64,000 nt of DNA from M3 sp964637445 (GTDB lineage: Bacteria; Bacteroidota; Bacteroidia; Bacteroidales; Muribaculaceae), in contig CAZWWS010000002.1 in the NCBI GenBank assembly GCA_964637445.1, positions 1-64,000 of the forward strand. Reading direction: 5' to 3'. The stretch's first letter is position 1. Each line of letters starts with the position of its first letter. The notes below the pieces were generated by a model. It ran no database searches, was not told where the DNA came from, and saw only the letters and a list, made by a program, of their open reading frames with translations. A program made the position numbers and the translations under genes. Positions 26,147 to 33,486 of the stretch are shown here, in pieces.

Positions 26147-26154
26147 TGCAGAAA

Positions 26155-26191
26155 TTTTCGGGCGAAATGTTGCACAGCAAAAAAATATCAT
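26155..26191 (+). repeat. 37-base direct repeat, left copy
   Basis: Perfect match to 27124-27160. It begins TTTTCGGGCGAAATG and ends AAAATATCAT. The copy carries the upstream half (GTTG) of a promoter; the -7 box TACTTTTG follows directly outside it and drives the DUF3791 cassette. Confidence 0.97.
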
Positions 26192-26199
26192 TACTTTTG
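26169..26199 (+). promoter_or_regulatory. Promoter of the DUF3791/DUF3990 cassette
   Basis: GTTG (26169-26172) inside the left repeat, 19-base spacer, TACTTTTG (26192-26199). The cassette's first ATG is only 4 bases after the -7 box, predicting a leaderless message. The same GTTG in the right copy serves the tRNA promoter. Confidence 0.7.
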
Positions 26200-26203
26200 C
26201 ACT

Positions 26204-26425
26204 ATGACCGGAAATATTCGCGACATATTGGAATACATAATAGCATTAGTCAACGAATTTGGCAAAAGATATAATTTGACTGATGCTCAAGCCTACCGCT
26301 ATATGAGAGTCCACAAAGGGATTGCTTTTATAGAGGAAAATTATGGTATAATTCACACGCTTGATTTCAACGAAGCAATCGATAGCGTAGCCATATTCTG
26401 CAGAAAATCAGGAGGAATATTATGA
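26204..26425 (+). CDS. DUF3791 domain protein (cassette gene 1)
   Basis: A 73-residue protein with the DUF3791 pattern: a helix LEYIIALVNEFGKRYNL, then TDAQAYRYMRVHKGIAFIEENY and a C-terminal helix LDFNEAIDSVAIFCRKSGG. DUF3791 proteins are usually encoded next to DUF3990 ADP-ribosyltransferase-like proteins, in an arrangement like a toxin-antitoxin pair; which one neutralises which is not established. The stop overlaps the next ATG by four bases. Codon use is visibly AT-rich compared with the flanking carbamoyltransferase and carB. Confidence 0.8.
   Translation: MTGNIRDILEYIIALVNEFGKRYNLTDAQAYRYMRVHKGIAFIEENYGIIHTLDFNEAIDSVAIFCRKSGGIL
26410..26415 (+). promoter_or_regulatory. Strong Shine-Dalgarno site of the DUF3990 gene
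   Basis: AGGAGG lies 6 bases before ATG 26422, a textbook Shine-Dalgarno site. Bacteroidetes genes rarely carry one and no other gene here shows one so clearly, which hints that the cassette came from a different lineage such as Firmicutes. Confidence 0.75.
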
Positions 26426-26895
26426 TACTCTTTCACGGCTCGAACATAGAGATTTATCAAATCGATTTAACTAAATCCAAACCAAATAAGGACTTTGGAA
26501 AAGGATTCTATCTCTCTGACGATGAGCAACAAGCAATCGATATGGCTAAATTCAAGGCTCAACTTTTAGGAGGAAAACCTATCGTATCAAGATTTGAATT
26601 CGATCAAGAGCTATTAAATAGCAATCTTCTTAGAGTAAAGATATTTTCCGAATACTCGGAATAATGGGCAGATTTTGTATTTACCAATAGAGAAGGAATG
26701 AATGTTTGTGATGAATACGACATCATTTATGGACCAATAGCCAATGATAAAGTAGGCTTGCAACTTAGAAAGTTGAAAGATGGTACAATAGACAAATCGG
26801 AATTTTTGAATCGACTTAAATTTATGAAAGGGATAACTTTTCAATATTTCTTCGGGACAAACAAAGCAATATCATTTCTCAACAAAATTGTGTGA
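26422..26895 (+). pseudogene. DUF3990 ADP-ribosyltransferase-like gene with in-frame stop
   Basis: The frame encodes a DUF3990 protein: FHGSNIEIYQIDLTKSKPN, then the ADP-ribosyltransferase-like DFGKGFYLSDDEQQAIDMAK, and after an interruption WADFVFTNREG and EYDIIYGPIANDKV. A TAA codon at 26662-26664 (codon 81 of about 157) splits it with no frame change; the sequence on both sides continues the family pattern. The first part (80 residues) keeps the N-terminal fold; the rest could only start again at ATG 26698. One base change from GAA, CAA or AAA would explain it. The toxin-like member of the cassette therefore seems inactivated, unless the stop is read through or is a sequencing error. Confidence 0.82.
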
Positions 26896-27119
26896 TGAAA
26901 GAAGCTGATTTTGAATATATGAAAGAGGCGATAAGTGCTGATTTGGCAGTAATGCTTGCCAAAGATTATGACCTTTCGATTACGGACACTTTAGATCTGC
27001 TATACTCATCCGTGACTTATGACAAATTATGTAATCCCGACACCGGATTATATTTCCAGAGTTCAAAATATATATATTCATATCTTAAAAATGAGTTAGA
27101 CTCCGGAACATTTGCTTAA
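26895..27119 (+). CDS. Small DUF3791/DUF3990-associated protein (cassette gene 3)
   Basis: A 74-residue acidic helical protein. The pattern ADFEYMKEAISADLAVMLAK, then TDTLDLLYSSVTYDKL and NPDTGLYFQSSKYIYSYLKNEL is typical of the third gene in DUF3791-DUF3990 operons and may be an antitoxin or partner; no named domain is claimed. ATG 26895 overlaps the DUF3990 stop (TGATG); a GTG one codon earlier is possible. The stop lies 4 bases before the right-hand 37-base repeat. Confidence 0.7.
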   Translation: MKEADFEYMKEAISADLAVMLAKDYDLSITDTLDLLYSSVTYDKLCNPDTGLYFQSSKYIYSYLKNELDSGTFA

Positions 27120-27123
27120 AAGT

Positions 27124-27160
27124 TTTTCGGGCGAAATGTTGCACAGCAAAAAAATATCAT
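27124..27160 (+). repeat. 37-base direct repeat, right copy
   Basis: Perfect copy of 26155-26191, 969 bases downstream of it. It supplies the -33 part of the tRNA-Ala promoter. The repeat pair exactly brackets the three-gene cassette. Confidence 0.97.
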
Positions 27161-27169
27161 CTATCTTTG
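27138..27169 (+). promoter_or_regulatory. Promoter of tRNA-Ala
   Basis: GTTG (27138-27141) inside the right repeat, 20-base spacer, TATCTTTG (27162-27169). The tRNA begins 12 bases later. Confidence 0.75.
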
Positions 27170-27181
27170 TGCCACAAAATC

Positions 27182-27255
27182 GGGGTATTAGCTCATCCGG
27201 CTAGAGCGCGACACTGGCAGTGTCGAGGTGAGCGGTTCGAGTCCGCTATACTCCA
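27182..27255 (+). tRNA. tRNA-Ala, anticodon GGC
   Basis: A complete 74-base cloverleaf: acceptor GGGGTAT with ATACTCC, D stem GCTC/GAGC, anticodon stem CGACA/TGTCG with loop CTGGCAG (anticodon GGC, reading GCC), T stem AGCGG/CCGCT with TTCGAGT. The G3-U70 wobble pair, the alanine identity element, is present, and the discriminator base is A. The 3' CCA is not encoded. It is followed by its own terminator. Confidence 0.95.
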
Positions 27256-27265
27256 CAGCAATAGA

Positions 27266-27300
27266 CGACTGATAATCAGGTGATTGTCGGTCGCTTTTCT
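27266..27300 (+). terminator. Terminator after tRNA-Ala
   Basis: A 12-bp stem 27266-27277 with 27282-27293 (two G-U pairs among Watson-Crick pairs) closed by loop AGGT, followed by CTTTTCTT. Confidence 0.8.
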
Positions 27301-27450
27301 TATTGTAAATATTATTTTGCAGGGGTGAGATGTGAGTGTTGAGAATCGCGGTCAAAAATCGATGGAGATGTCATAACGGTAGAAATGCGCCCGATTTCGT
27401 GACAGAAATTGACATTTTGACAAAAAAAACAATCGGAATGAGAGATTATT

Positions 27451-27482
27451 TTTGCATAAGCCATGAATATGTTGTAATTTTG
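27451..27482 (+). promoter_or_regulatory. Promoter of carB
   Basis: TTTG (27451-27454), 20-base spacer, TAATTTTG (27475-27482); both elements match consensus. The ATG is 33 bases downstream. The remaining spacer from 27301 shows no RNA element that could be supported. Confidence 0.82.
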
Positions 27483-27515
27483 CAGGTTAGAATATAGAAA
27501 ACAACATCATTGATC

Positions 27516-30500
27516 ATGATCGACGGAATAAAGAAAGTTTTGCTTCTCGGCTCCGGAGCCTTGAAGATTGGTCAAGCCGGCGAGTTTGACTATTCAGGAT
27601 CGCAAGCGCTCAAGGCGCTGCGCGAAGAGGGAATCTCAACAGTGCTCATCAATCCGAATATTGCTACTATTCAGACCTCGGAAGGTGTAGCCGACCAAGT
27701 GTATTTTCTTCCTATCACTCCCCACTTTGTGGAGGAGGTAATAAAGAAAGAGCGCCCCGACGGCATCTTGCTTGCATTTGGAGGACAGACTGCATTGAAC
27801 TGCGGGACAGAGCTTTATCTGAATGGTACGCTCGAACGCTATGGAGTGAAGGTGCTCGGCACGTCCGTCGATGCCATCATGATCACCGAAGACCGCGACT
27901 TGTTTGTTAAAAAACTCAATGAGATCAGCGCAAAGACACCGGTGTCGCAAGCCGTCGAAACGATGGAAGACGCCATCGAGGTGGCTCGCCGCATCGGCTT
28001 CCCGGTGATGGTGCGCTCGGCCTACGCATTGGGAGGTCTCGGCTCGGGTATCTGCACCAACGAAGAAGAGTTCCGTACGCTTTGCGAAAGCGCACTTGCC
28101 CACTCAAAACAAATCCTCGTAGAAGAGTCGCTCAAAGGCTGGAAAGAAATCGAGTTTGAGGTAATTCGCGATAAGAACGACCACTGCTTCACCGTAGTGC
28201 CGATGGAAAACTTCGACCCGCTTGGCATTCACACCGGCGAAAGTATCGTGGTAGCACCTATCGTGTCGCTCAGCAAAGAGCAAATCACAATGCTCGAAGA
28301 TATAGCTCGCCAAGTGGTGCGCCATATCGGCATCGTGGGAGAATGTAACATCCAATATGCATTCAACGCCGAAACCAACGACTATCGTATCATCGAGATC
28401 AACGCACGTTTGAGCCGCTCATCAGCTTTGGCATCGAAAGCATCGGGTTATCCCTTGGCATTCGTGGCAGCAAAGCTCGCACTTGGATACTCACTCGACC
28501 AAATCGGCGAAATGGGCACACCAAACTCGGCATACGTGGCTCCGTCGGTCGACTATATGATTGTGAAAATCCCACGTTGGGACTTGACAAAATTTGCCGG
28601 TGTAGACCGCGAAATCGGCTCTTCGATGAAGTCGGTAGGCGAAATCATGTCGATAGGCAAATCGTTTGAAGAAATCATCCAGAAGGGTCTGCGTATGATC
28701 GGTCAAGGCATGCACGGCTTTGTGGGCAACAAGGACGTGAGGTTTGACGACCTCGACCAAGCCTTGTCGCATCCTACCGATTTGCGCATTTTCGCCATCG
28801 CGAAGGCACTCGAAGAGGGATATACCGTAGATCGCATCGAAGAGTTGACAAAAATCGATCCATGGTTCCTCTCTCGCTTGAAAAATATCGTAGACTATGC
28901 CAATGTGCTTAAAGGCTACAACAAGATCGAAGAGCTTCCCGCCGATGTGCTTGCCGAAGCAAAGCGCTTAGGCTTCTCCGACTTCCAGATCGCTCGTTGC
29001 GTAGAAGACCCCATAGGTACGATGGAGAACGATGTGCTCCGCGTTCGCGATGTCCGTAAGAAACATAATATCACCCCCAGAGTGTGTCGTATCAATACCG
29101 TAGCCTCTGAATATCCGGAGCTCACCAACTACCTATATGTGACCTACGGAGCAAAAGAGAACATGGTGCCTTACGACTACAATTCGGGCAAAAATATAAT
29201 CGTGCTTGGTTCGGGAGCTTATCGTATCGGTTCGTCGGTTGAATTTGACTGGTGTTCGGTAAACGCAGTCAACACTTGTCGCCAACTCGGCTACAAGTCA
29301 ATTATGATCAACTACAACCCCGAGACCATATCGACCGACTACGACATGTGCGACCGCCTCTATTTCGACGAGCTATCGTTTGAGCGCGTGATGGACATCA
29401 TCGACCTCGAAAATCCTCGTGGCGTGATAGTGTCGGTGGGCGGACAGATTCCCAATAACCTCGCGATGAAGCTCCATCGTCGCGCAGTGCCCATCCTTGG
29501 CACAGCTCCTACATCGATCGACCGCGCAGAAAATCGCCACAAGTTCTCGGCAATGCTCGACTCGCTCGGCATCGACCAGCCTCGTTGGAGAGAGTTGACC
29601 TCGTTTGAGGACATCGATTCGTTCGTTCGTGAAGTAGGCTTCCCTGTCCTCATCCGCCCCAGCTACGTACTCTCAGGAGCAGCTATGAACGTGTGTCATG
29701 ACTACGACTCGATGCACGAGTTCCTCGGCGCAGCAGCCAAGGTGTCGAAAGAGTTCCCTGTGGTGGTGTCGGAGTTTCTCCAAAACGCAAAGGAAATCGA
29801 ATTTGACGCAGTGGCTCGCAACGGCGAGATTATCGAATATGCAATTTCAGAGCACATCGAGTTTGCCGGCGTACACTCAGGGGATGCCACCCTCGTGTTC
29901 CCTGCGCAAAAGATCTACATGGAGACGGCACGTCGCATCAAGCGCATCTCAAAGAAGATTGCAAAGGAATTGAACATCTCAGGCCCGTTCAACATCCAAT
30001 ATCTCGCAAAGAACAACGATGTGAAAGTAATCGAATGTAACCTTCGCGCATCGCGTTCGTTCCCATTCGTATCGAAGATACTCAAGCGCAACTTTATCGA
30101 CACAGCCACTCGCATCATGCTTGGCGAGCCGGTAGAAAAAGCCGATAGCTCAACATTCGACATCGACTATATCGGCGTGAAAGCATCGCAATTCTCATTT
30201 GCCCGTCTACACAAAGCCGACCCGGTGTTGGGCGTAGATATGTCGTCGACCGGCGAGGTAGGTTGCTTGGGTAGCGACTTTGACGAGGCGCTCTTGAATG
30301 CGATGATTTCGGTAGGACACCACGTGCCCGGCAAGGGAGTGCTCGTATCGTCGGGCGACGTTCGTGGCAAGGTGGATATGCTCGATGCCTGCAAGATGCT
30401 TGATGCCGCAGGCTACAAGCTTTATGCAACCGATGGCACTGCCAAGTTCCTCAAGAGCAACGGCATAGAGGCTACCACTGTATGCTGGCCCGATGAAGGC

Positions 30501-30728
30501 GGCGAAAACATCATCGACTTGCTCGCCTCTCACACCATCGACTTGGTGATCAACATACCGAAGAATCACACCAAGCGAGAGCTTACCAACGGATACCGCA
30601 TCCGTCGCTCGGCCATCGACCACAATATTCCGTTGCTCACCAATGCACGCTTGGCCTCAGCCTACATCAAAGCGTTCACCTCTAAGCCCATCGCCGACAT
30701 CAACATCGCCGCATGGAGCGAATATTAA
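27516..30728 (+). CDS. carB: Carbamoyl-phosphate synthase large subunit
   Basis: Makes carbamoyl phosphate from ammonia (delivered by CarA), bicarbonate and two ATP, for pyrimidine and arginine synthesis. The 1070-residue protein begins KKVLLLGSGALKIGQAGEFDYSGSQALKAL and consists of two homologous ATP-grasp halves (about 1-545 and 546-930; second half begins NIIVLGSGAYRIGSSVEFDW) and a C-terminal MGS-like allosteric domain (about 935-1070). Length and motifs are complete. carA is not adjacent. ATG 27516 gives the usual start; a TTG two codons earlier is less likely. It could also feed the nearby carbamoyltransferase, which uses carbamoyl phosphate. Confidence 0.96.
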   Translation: MIDGIKKVLLLGSGALKIGQAGEFDYSGSQALKALREEGISTVLINPNIATIQTSEGVADQVYFLPITPHFVEEVIKKERPDGILLAFGGQTALNCGTELYLNGTLERYGVKVLGTSVDAIMITEDRDLFVKKLNEISAKTPVSQAVETMEDAIEVARRIGFPVMVRSAYALGGLGSGICTNEEEFRTLCESALAHSKQILVEESLKGWKEIEFEVIRDKNDHCFTVVPMENFDPLGIHTGESIVVAPIVSLSKEQITMLEDIARQVVRHIGIVGECNIQYAFNAETNDYRIIEINARLSRSSALASKASGYPLAFVAAKLALGYSLDQIGEMGTPNSAYVAPSVDYMIVKIPRWDLTKFAGVDREIGSSMKSVGEIMSIGKSFEEIIQKGLRMIGQGMHGFVGNKDVRFDDLDQALSHPTDLRIFAIAKALEEGYTVDRIEELTKIDPWFLSRLKNIVDYANVLKGYNKIEELPADVLAEAKRLGFSDFQIARCVEDPIGTMENDVLRVRDVRKKHNITPRVCRINTVASEYPELTNYLYVTYGAKENMVPYDYNSGKNIIVLGSGAYRIGSSVEFDWCSVNAVNTCRQLGYKSIMINYNPETISTDYDMCDRLYFDELSFERVMDIIDLENPRGVIVSVGGQIPNNLAMKLHRRAVPILGTAPTSIDRAENRHKFSAMLDSLGIDQPRWRELTSFEDIDSFVREVGFPVLIRPSYVLSGAAMNVCHDYDSMHEFLGAAAKVSKEFPVVVSEFLQNAKEIEFDAVARNGEIIEYAISEHIEFAGVHSGDATLVFPAQKIYMETARRIKRISKKIAKELNISGPFNIQYLAKNNDVKVIECNLRASRSFPFVSKILKRNFIDTATRIMLGEPVEKADSSTFDIDYIGVKASQFSFARLHKADPVLGVDMSSTGEVGCLGSDFDEALLNAMISVGHHVPGKGVLVSSGDVRGKVDMLDACKMLDAAGYKLYATDGTAKFLKSNGIEATTVCWPDEGGENIIDLLASHTIDLVINIPKNHTKRELTNGYRIRRSAIDHNIPLLTNARLASAYIKAFTSKPIADINIAAWSEY

Positions 30729-30749
30729 AGAAACTTCTATAAATATTCA

Positions 30750-30787
30750 GAATCGGGTTGCAATCTTTTGTGATTGCAACCCGATTC
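30750..30787 (+). terminator. Long hairpin after carB
   Basis: Perfect 16-bp stem (30750-30765 with 30772-30787) around a 6-base loop TTTTGT, 21 bases after the carB stop. There is no clear T tract behind it, so it may stabilise the 3' end or act as a weak terminator. Confidence 0.6.
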
Positions 30788-30839
30788 GTCATTATATGCA
30801 TCTTTCAAAAGGGAGTTCCACCAATTTTTTGGTCGATTT

Positions 30840-30882
30840 TGTCAATATCTCCTAAATTTTTCCACCATAAAATGTCAATATC
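30840..30882. repeat. Paired TGTCAATATC motif upstream of cysE
   Basis: TGTCAATATC occurs at 30840-30849 and 30873-30882, spaced 33 bases start to start (about three helical turns). ACCA-rich segments at 30817, 30862 and 30885 lie around them. This could be a paired regulator site; nothing else is visible in this 266-base spacer except the carB hairpin and the cysE promoter. Confidence 0.35.
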
Positions 30883-30939
30883 AACCACCAAATGTCGCAC
30901 AAATTTCCGATAGTTCTTTTTTATTGGCATGTTTTGCAT

Positions 30940-30947
30940 TAACTTTG
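30940..30947 (+). promoter_or_regulatory. Probable promoter, -7 element, cysE operon
   Basis: TAACTTTG (TAnnTTTG), 47 bases before ATG 30995. A T run rather than TTTG lies at the upstream position. Confidence 0.6.
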
Positions 30948-30994
30948 CATCATGGAAAGGCGTTGTCAATACCGACAACATAGCGAAAATTAAA

Positions 30995-31918
30995 ATGATG
31001 GAAACGACAAAACAATACAACCGAGCGATGACCGCCGTGGTCGAAAGGCTTTCAAACGATGAAAGTCTCGCCAAAATGTGCCACATGCGTCGTAGCGGAG
31101 AGCCTCTACCCTCCGAGGCCGCCATACGTCAAATCATCAACCTCTGTCGAGCCATCATATTCCCAGGATTTTTCGGAGATAGCGACATCAATCGCTACAA
31201 TATAGCCTACCACACCGGCTTGCAAATAGAGAAGCTCCACAATGTGCTGACAAATCAGATTGTGGCAGGGCTATGTATTGCCGCGTCGGAATCATCAGCT
31301 GAGATATTGGCACAGTTGAGTTTGGAGGCTCAACAGAAAGCTACGGCATTTGTAGAGCGACTGCCGGAGTTGCGCCGACTGCTCTACACCGACGTACACG
31401 CCACTTATTATGGCGACCCGGCAGCAATATCCGACGACGAGGTGATATACTGCTATCCGGCTATCCGCGCCATCTCCAACTACCGCATAGCCCACGAACT
31501 TGTGAAGCTCGAAGTGCCCATCATACCCCGCATGATATCGGAGCAAGCACATAGCGAAACCGGCATAGACATTCACCCGGCAGCCCAAATAGGCGAGTCG
31601 TTCACAATCGACCATGGTACAGGTGTGGTAGTAGGAGCGACTGCTATAATAGGCAACAATGTCAAGCTATATCAAGGCGTGACACTCGGCGCCAAGAGTT
31701 TTGATCTTGACGAAAACAATAATCCGATAAAGGGAATACCTCGCCACCCCATCATAGGCGACAACGTAGTCATCTATTCCAACACCTCAATTCTCGGACG
31801 CATCACCATCGGAGCCAACGCTGTGATAGGAGGCAATATCTGGGTGACCGAAGATGTGGCAGAGGGAGAAAAACTTGTGCAAGCAAAAGCCAACAATATA
31901 TTAAGATTCAAGCAGTGA
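30995..31918 (+). CDS. cysE: Serine O-acetyltransferase
   Basis: Acetylates serine with acetyl-CoA, the first step of cysteine synthesis. The 307-residue protein has an N-terminal helical domain and a C-terminal left-handed beta-helix: ISEQAHSETGIDIHPAAQIG, FTIDHGTGVVVGATAIIGNNV with the catalytic His, LYQGVTLGAKS and HPIIGDNVVIYSNTSILG. This is the long, EpsC/SAT form common in Bacteroidetes. ATG 30995 or 30998 are both possible; the frame is open farther upstream but across the promoter. Its stop overlaps the next ATG by one base. Confidence 0.93.
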   Translation: MMETTKQYNRAMTAVVERLSNDESLAKMCHMRRSGEPLPSEAAIRQIINLCRAIIFPGFFGDSDINRYNIAYHTGLQIEKLHNVLTNQIVAGLCIAASESSAEILAQLSLEAQQKATAFVERLPELRRLLYTDVHATYYGDPAAISDDEVIYCYPAIRAISNYRIAHELVKLEVPIIPRMISEQAHSETGIDIHPAAQIGESFTIDHGTGVVVGATAIIGNNVKLYQGVTLGAKSFDLDENNNPIKGIPRHPIIGDNVVIYSNTSILGRITIGANAVIGGNIWVTEDVAEGEKLVQAKANNILRFKQ

Positions 31919-33459
31919 TGAAGCAACAATTTGAAATGGTGGCAAAGACATTTCAGGGTCTTGAAGATGTACTTGCCGAAGAGCTCCGAAATTTGGGAGC
32001 CGAAAATGTCGTACCCGGAGTGAGAATGGTGTCGTTCGAGGGGAACCTCAAGATGCTCTACAAAGCCAATCTGTGTTGCCGCACAGCCTTGCGCATTCTC
32101 AAGCCAATCTATAAGTTTATCGCTCGCGACACCGACAGCCTCTACGATATGGTAAAGGAGTATGACTGGACACAGGTGTTGTCGCTCGATAAGACATTCT
32201 CAATCGACTCTGTGGTAAATTCAGAAGAATTTACACACTCACGCTTCGTCACTTATCGCGTCAAAGATGCCATTGTCGATTTCTTCAAGGACAAATATGG
32301 TGCCGACAAGCGTCCGGGAGTCCGTCTTCAAGATGCCGATGTGATGATCAACGTTCACATTCAAGGCGACCGTGTGACCTTATCGCTCGACTCATCAGGC
32401 GAGTCGCTTCACAAGCGCGGCTATCGTGTGGCACAGACCGATGCCCCTATCAACGAAGTGCTCGCTGCCGGTATCATTCTCAAAAGCGGCTGGCGAGGCG
32501 AGTCGCCATTGGTCGACCCGATGTGCGGCTCAGGAACATTCCTTGTCGAAGCAGCTTTGATAGCCGCCAATATCAATCCGGGTGTGTATCGCAAGAGCTT
32601 CGCATTCGAGCAGTGGAACGACTTCGACGAAGAATTGTTTGACGAACTCTATAACGACGACTCTCAGGAGCGCGAATTTGCCCACAAAATCTATGGTGCC
32701 GACATCTCGCCAAAGGCCATTGCAATAGCAGAAGCCAATGTGAAGCAGGCCGGAGTGGCTCGATATGTCGACCTGACCATACGCCCGATTTCTCAATGGG
32801 AAGAGGCACCGCAACCCGCCGGAGTATTGGTGACCAATCCGCCCTACGGCGAACGAATCAGCGTGGATGATATGGATGGTCTCTATGAAACCATCGGCAC
32901 GAAGCTCAAACATGTGTTCAAGGGCTATCATGCTTGGATTATAGGTTATAAAGACGAGCATTTCAAGAAAATCGGGCTTGCCGTATCATCACGCCAAGCA
33001 ATGCTCAACGGCGCACTCGAATGTGAGCTGCGCGAGTATGTGATATTCGAGGGCGACTACAAGACATTTCGTAGCGAAGGTGGCTCGATAAAGAACGCCG
33101 AGCGCAATCGCAAAACCGACAAGAAGCAGATGCGTCGCGTCACCGACAAAGAGTGGAAGATGGATGCCCGTCGCAAAGGTTTCGGCGGGAAGGAAGCGTT
33201 TATCGACAAGAAAAAAGCGAAACGCACTCCGCTTGAAGATCGCTACAAGAGCACGAAACGAAGATTTGCCGACTCTCGCCCCGAGCAATCGAGCGATTCG
33301 GGAAATCCCCTCGGTCGACGTCGCAACGAAGCATTGCTACGCTCTATCGTCGGAAAGCAGCCTTCTCTTCCCCCAACCGAAAGTCGCACAATGCGTCCTC
33401 GCGGATGGAAACGCAACGGCAACAATCCGACCGACAACACTACCGAACAAAACGATTAA
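31918..33459 (+). CDS. THUMP-domain RNA methyltransferase, RlmL-like
   Basis: A 513-residue class I methyltransferase that probably N2-methylates a guanine in 23S rRNA, by similarity to RlmL (YcbY N-terminal half). Order: N-terminal ferredoxin-like and THUMP region (about 1-160), LVDPMCGSGTFLVEAALIA (SAM motif I), YGADISPKAIAIAEAN and the catalytic TNPPYGERI (about 305). The last 110 residues or so are very rich in Lys/Arg/Ser and low in predicted structure, likely an RNA-binding tail. It overlaps cysE by one base and is followed by purD after 27 bases. Confidence 0.87.
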   Translation: MKQQFEMVAKTFQGLEDVLAEELRNLGAENVVPGVRMVSFEGNLKMLYKANLCCRTALRILKPIYKFIARDTDSLYDMVKEYDWTQVLSLDKTFSIDSVVNSEEFTHSRFVTYRVKDAIVDFFKDKYGADKRPGVRLQDADVMINVHIQGDRVTLSLDSSGESLHKRGYRVAQTDAPINEVLAAGIILKSGWRGESPLVDPMCGSGTFLVEAALIAANINPGVYRKSFAFEQWNDFDEELFDELYNDDSQEREFAHKIYGADISPKAIAIAEANVKQAGVARYVDLTIRPISQWEEAPQPAGVLVTNPPYGERISVDDMDGLYETIGTKLKHVFKGYHAWIIGYKDEHFKKIGLAVSSRQAMLNGALECELREYVIFEGDYKTFRSEGGSIKNAERNRKTDKKQMRRVTDKEWKMDARRKGFGGKEAFIDKKKAKRTPLEDRYKSTKRRFADSRPEQSSDSGNPLGRRRNEALLRSIVGKQPSLPPTESRTMRPRGWKRNGNNPTDNTTEQND

Positions 33460-33486
33460 TCACCATATATTGCATCACAATTCATC

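Noticed and set aside
27510..27515. TTG start for carB two codons upstream
   Set aside because: ATG 27516 gives the usual CarB N-terminus; two extra residues have no support.
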